Origin: an uncultured Microscilla sp.
Lineage (GTDB): Bacteria > Bacteroidota > Bacteroidia > Cytophagales > Microscillaceae
DNA: 64,000 nt
Reading direction: 5' to 3'
NCBI RefSeq assembly: GCF_947493425.1
Contig: NZ_CANLRP010000025.1
Span: 1 to 64,000, forward strand
The translations under genes and the position numbers were made by a program. Below, in pieces: positions 63,259-64,000 of the stretch (positions are counted from its first letter, which is position 1; each line of letters starts with the position of its first letter). Under the pieces are notes generated by a model. It was not told the DNA's origin. It made no database searches and saw nothing but the letters and a program-made list of their open reading frames with translations.

Positions 63259-63761
63259 AATACTATAACTATCAATTATTAAAATCAATTTTGTAACTAT
63301 GATGCACTGTGAAAAAAACTAAACAATAAGCAAAAACAAGTCACTTATCGTTGATGGTGGCTTGTTTTAAACCAACAAATTGAATGAACTACGAATACTA
63401 ACAAAATTGAAAACACTATGAACACCAGGTCAATACACCAATACCGATTGACCATTTGTAATTACCCAAAATATTTGAGGAAGAATAAATTCCATCAGGC
63501 AAAACAGCCTTGACTACAGGGCTGTATTATCTAAACTAAATCGTTGATCAGTTTATGTGTTAGCTTATATTAAAAAGAGCTACAAAACCGACTAATTGAA
63601 AACCTACACTAAACACGTTGTCTGTGAGAACGTGTTTTTTTACTTTAGAAACCCTCCAAAATGTACTTGCCTGTGGGCAAAAATGCCTTTCTGAGCCTTA
63701 AACAAGTATTTTATTTTTACAACGCCTACCTTTGGGTACTTGATTTAATTTATGTATACCC
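63259..63761. other. Intergenic stretch with further hairpins
   Basis: No gene is seen between the array and the glycosyltransferase start. Two hairpins are present: AAAACAAGTCAC/GTGGCTTGTTTT at 63333-63368 (12 pairs, one wobble) and the terminator at 63612-63641. Short ATG mini-frames like those in the array recur nearby (for example CACTATGAACACC). Confidence 0.5.
63612..63641 (+). terminator. Intrinsic terminator
   Basis: AACACGTT and AACGTGTT form a perfect 8-bp stem with a 9-base loop followed by a T run. There is no annotated gene just upstream, which hints that the array region or a small RNA is transcribed towards it. Confidence 0.6.
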
Positions 63762-64000
63762 ATGAAAAACAACCTTAAAACAACCTTTGATCAATCTCCT
63801 AAAAATGCTTGGTGGTGGGTGTTAATAGCCCTCTTTGCTGTTAAACTTTTTATTCACCTTTGGGCAGGCAATCAATATGGGTTTCACCGCGATGAGTTGC
63901 TCTACCTTGTACAAGGCCACCATCTAAGCTTTGGCTACATGGAAGTACCACCAGTAACCGCCTGGCTTGGTAGATTGGCTCGCACTATAGGCGGTGATAG
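63762..64000 (+). CDS. GT39-like membrane glycosyltransferase (partial, runs off the window)
   Basis: The first 79 residues of a membrane protein starting at the ATG at 63762. A hydrophobic helix (about 17-36) is followed by HRDELLYLVQGHHLSFGYME and PPVTAWLGRL. These are typical of the first periplasmic loop of GT39/ArnT/PMT-type enzymes, which transfer a sugar from a lipid donor; the DE pair is the expected catalytic site. The rest lies beyond the window. Confidence 0.75.
   Translation, partial: MKNNLKTTFDQSPKNAWWWVLIALFAVKLFIHLWAGNQYGFHRDELLYLVQGHHLSFGYMEVPPVTAWLGRLARTIGGD

Overview
The window reads as chromosomal DNA of a marine gliding Bacteroidota, most like a Cytophagales/Microscilla-type genome. 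I base this on a fused SecDF, many lipoproteins and TonB-related proteins, a SusC-style plug phrase, WG repeats, LytTR and AraC signalling proteins, very weak Shine-Dalgarno sequences, and several upstream boxes that fit the Bacteroidota promoter form TTTG-N18-21-TAnnTTTG. No rRNA, tRNA, CRISPR array or prophage was recognised. The genus is an inference from overall flavour, not from a database search.

Layout. 1-3400: two SpoIIE/PP2C-type phosphatase genes, the first cut off inside its 7TM sensor, with a MITE-like element between them. 3415-5299: a minus-strand operon of a lipoprotein, a lipid-anchored TonB C-terminal protein and a WG-repeat/TonB fusion. 5451-13155: ornithine aminotransferase, ribosomal protein L28, a histidine phosphatase, a DUF3124 lipoprotein, a patch of decayed duplications, and a TonB-dependent receptor with a helical-repeat partner. 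13187-18242: SecDF, a small exported protein, an orphan LytTR regulator and a STAS-like protein. 18567-25900: two penicillin-binding-type serine hydrolases, a coiled-coil/glycan-binding lipoprotein coupled to an alpha/beta hydrolase, an MFS carrier and BshB1. 25967-34799: two DJ-1/PfpI genes, triosephosphate isomerase, an acetyltransferase, glutamate dehydrogenase, CdsA with a CPBP protease, and DusB. 34828-38607: a nested MITE-like element lying inside what looks like a bidirectional terminator, a TrkH/KtrB channel, a second MITE-like element and a third SpoIIE phosphatase. 39233-42806: tandem near-identical DUF4139 genes. 43138-49888: a 2OG oxygenase, QueA, a possible ATPase accessory domain without its ATPase, an Rpn-type nuclease with a duplicated tail, a helical-repeat protein and a TPR membrane protein. 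50143-62526: an amidohydrolase, MscS, an OmpA/TSP3 protein, an 1806-residue kinase-AAA-GAF-phosphatase, a lipoprotein and a membrane AraC regulator. 62657-63258: a tandem array of 136-bp units with hairpins. The window ends inside a GT39-like membrane glycosyltransferase.

How the genes fit together. The strongest theme is serine/threonine phosphorylation signalling: four SpoIIE phosphatases with different sensor modules, one of them fused to a kinase in a single polypeptide, and a STAS-like protein that could be a target. A second theme is the cell envelope: TonB energy transduction, a TonB receptor, SecDF, OmpA, MscS, K+ uptake and many lipoproteins. The rest is housekeeping metabolism. The non-coding sequence is unusually rich in repeats: three MITE-like elements (one nested), decayed gene fragments, a dispersed hairpin repeat and the 136-bp array.
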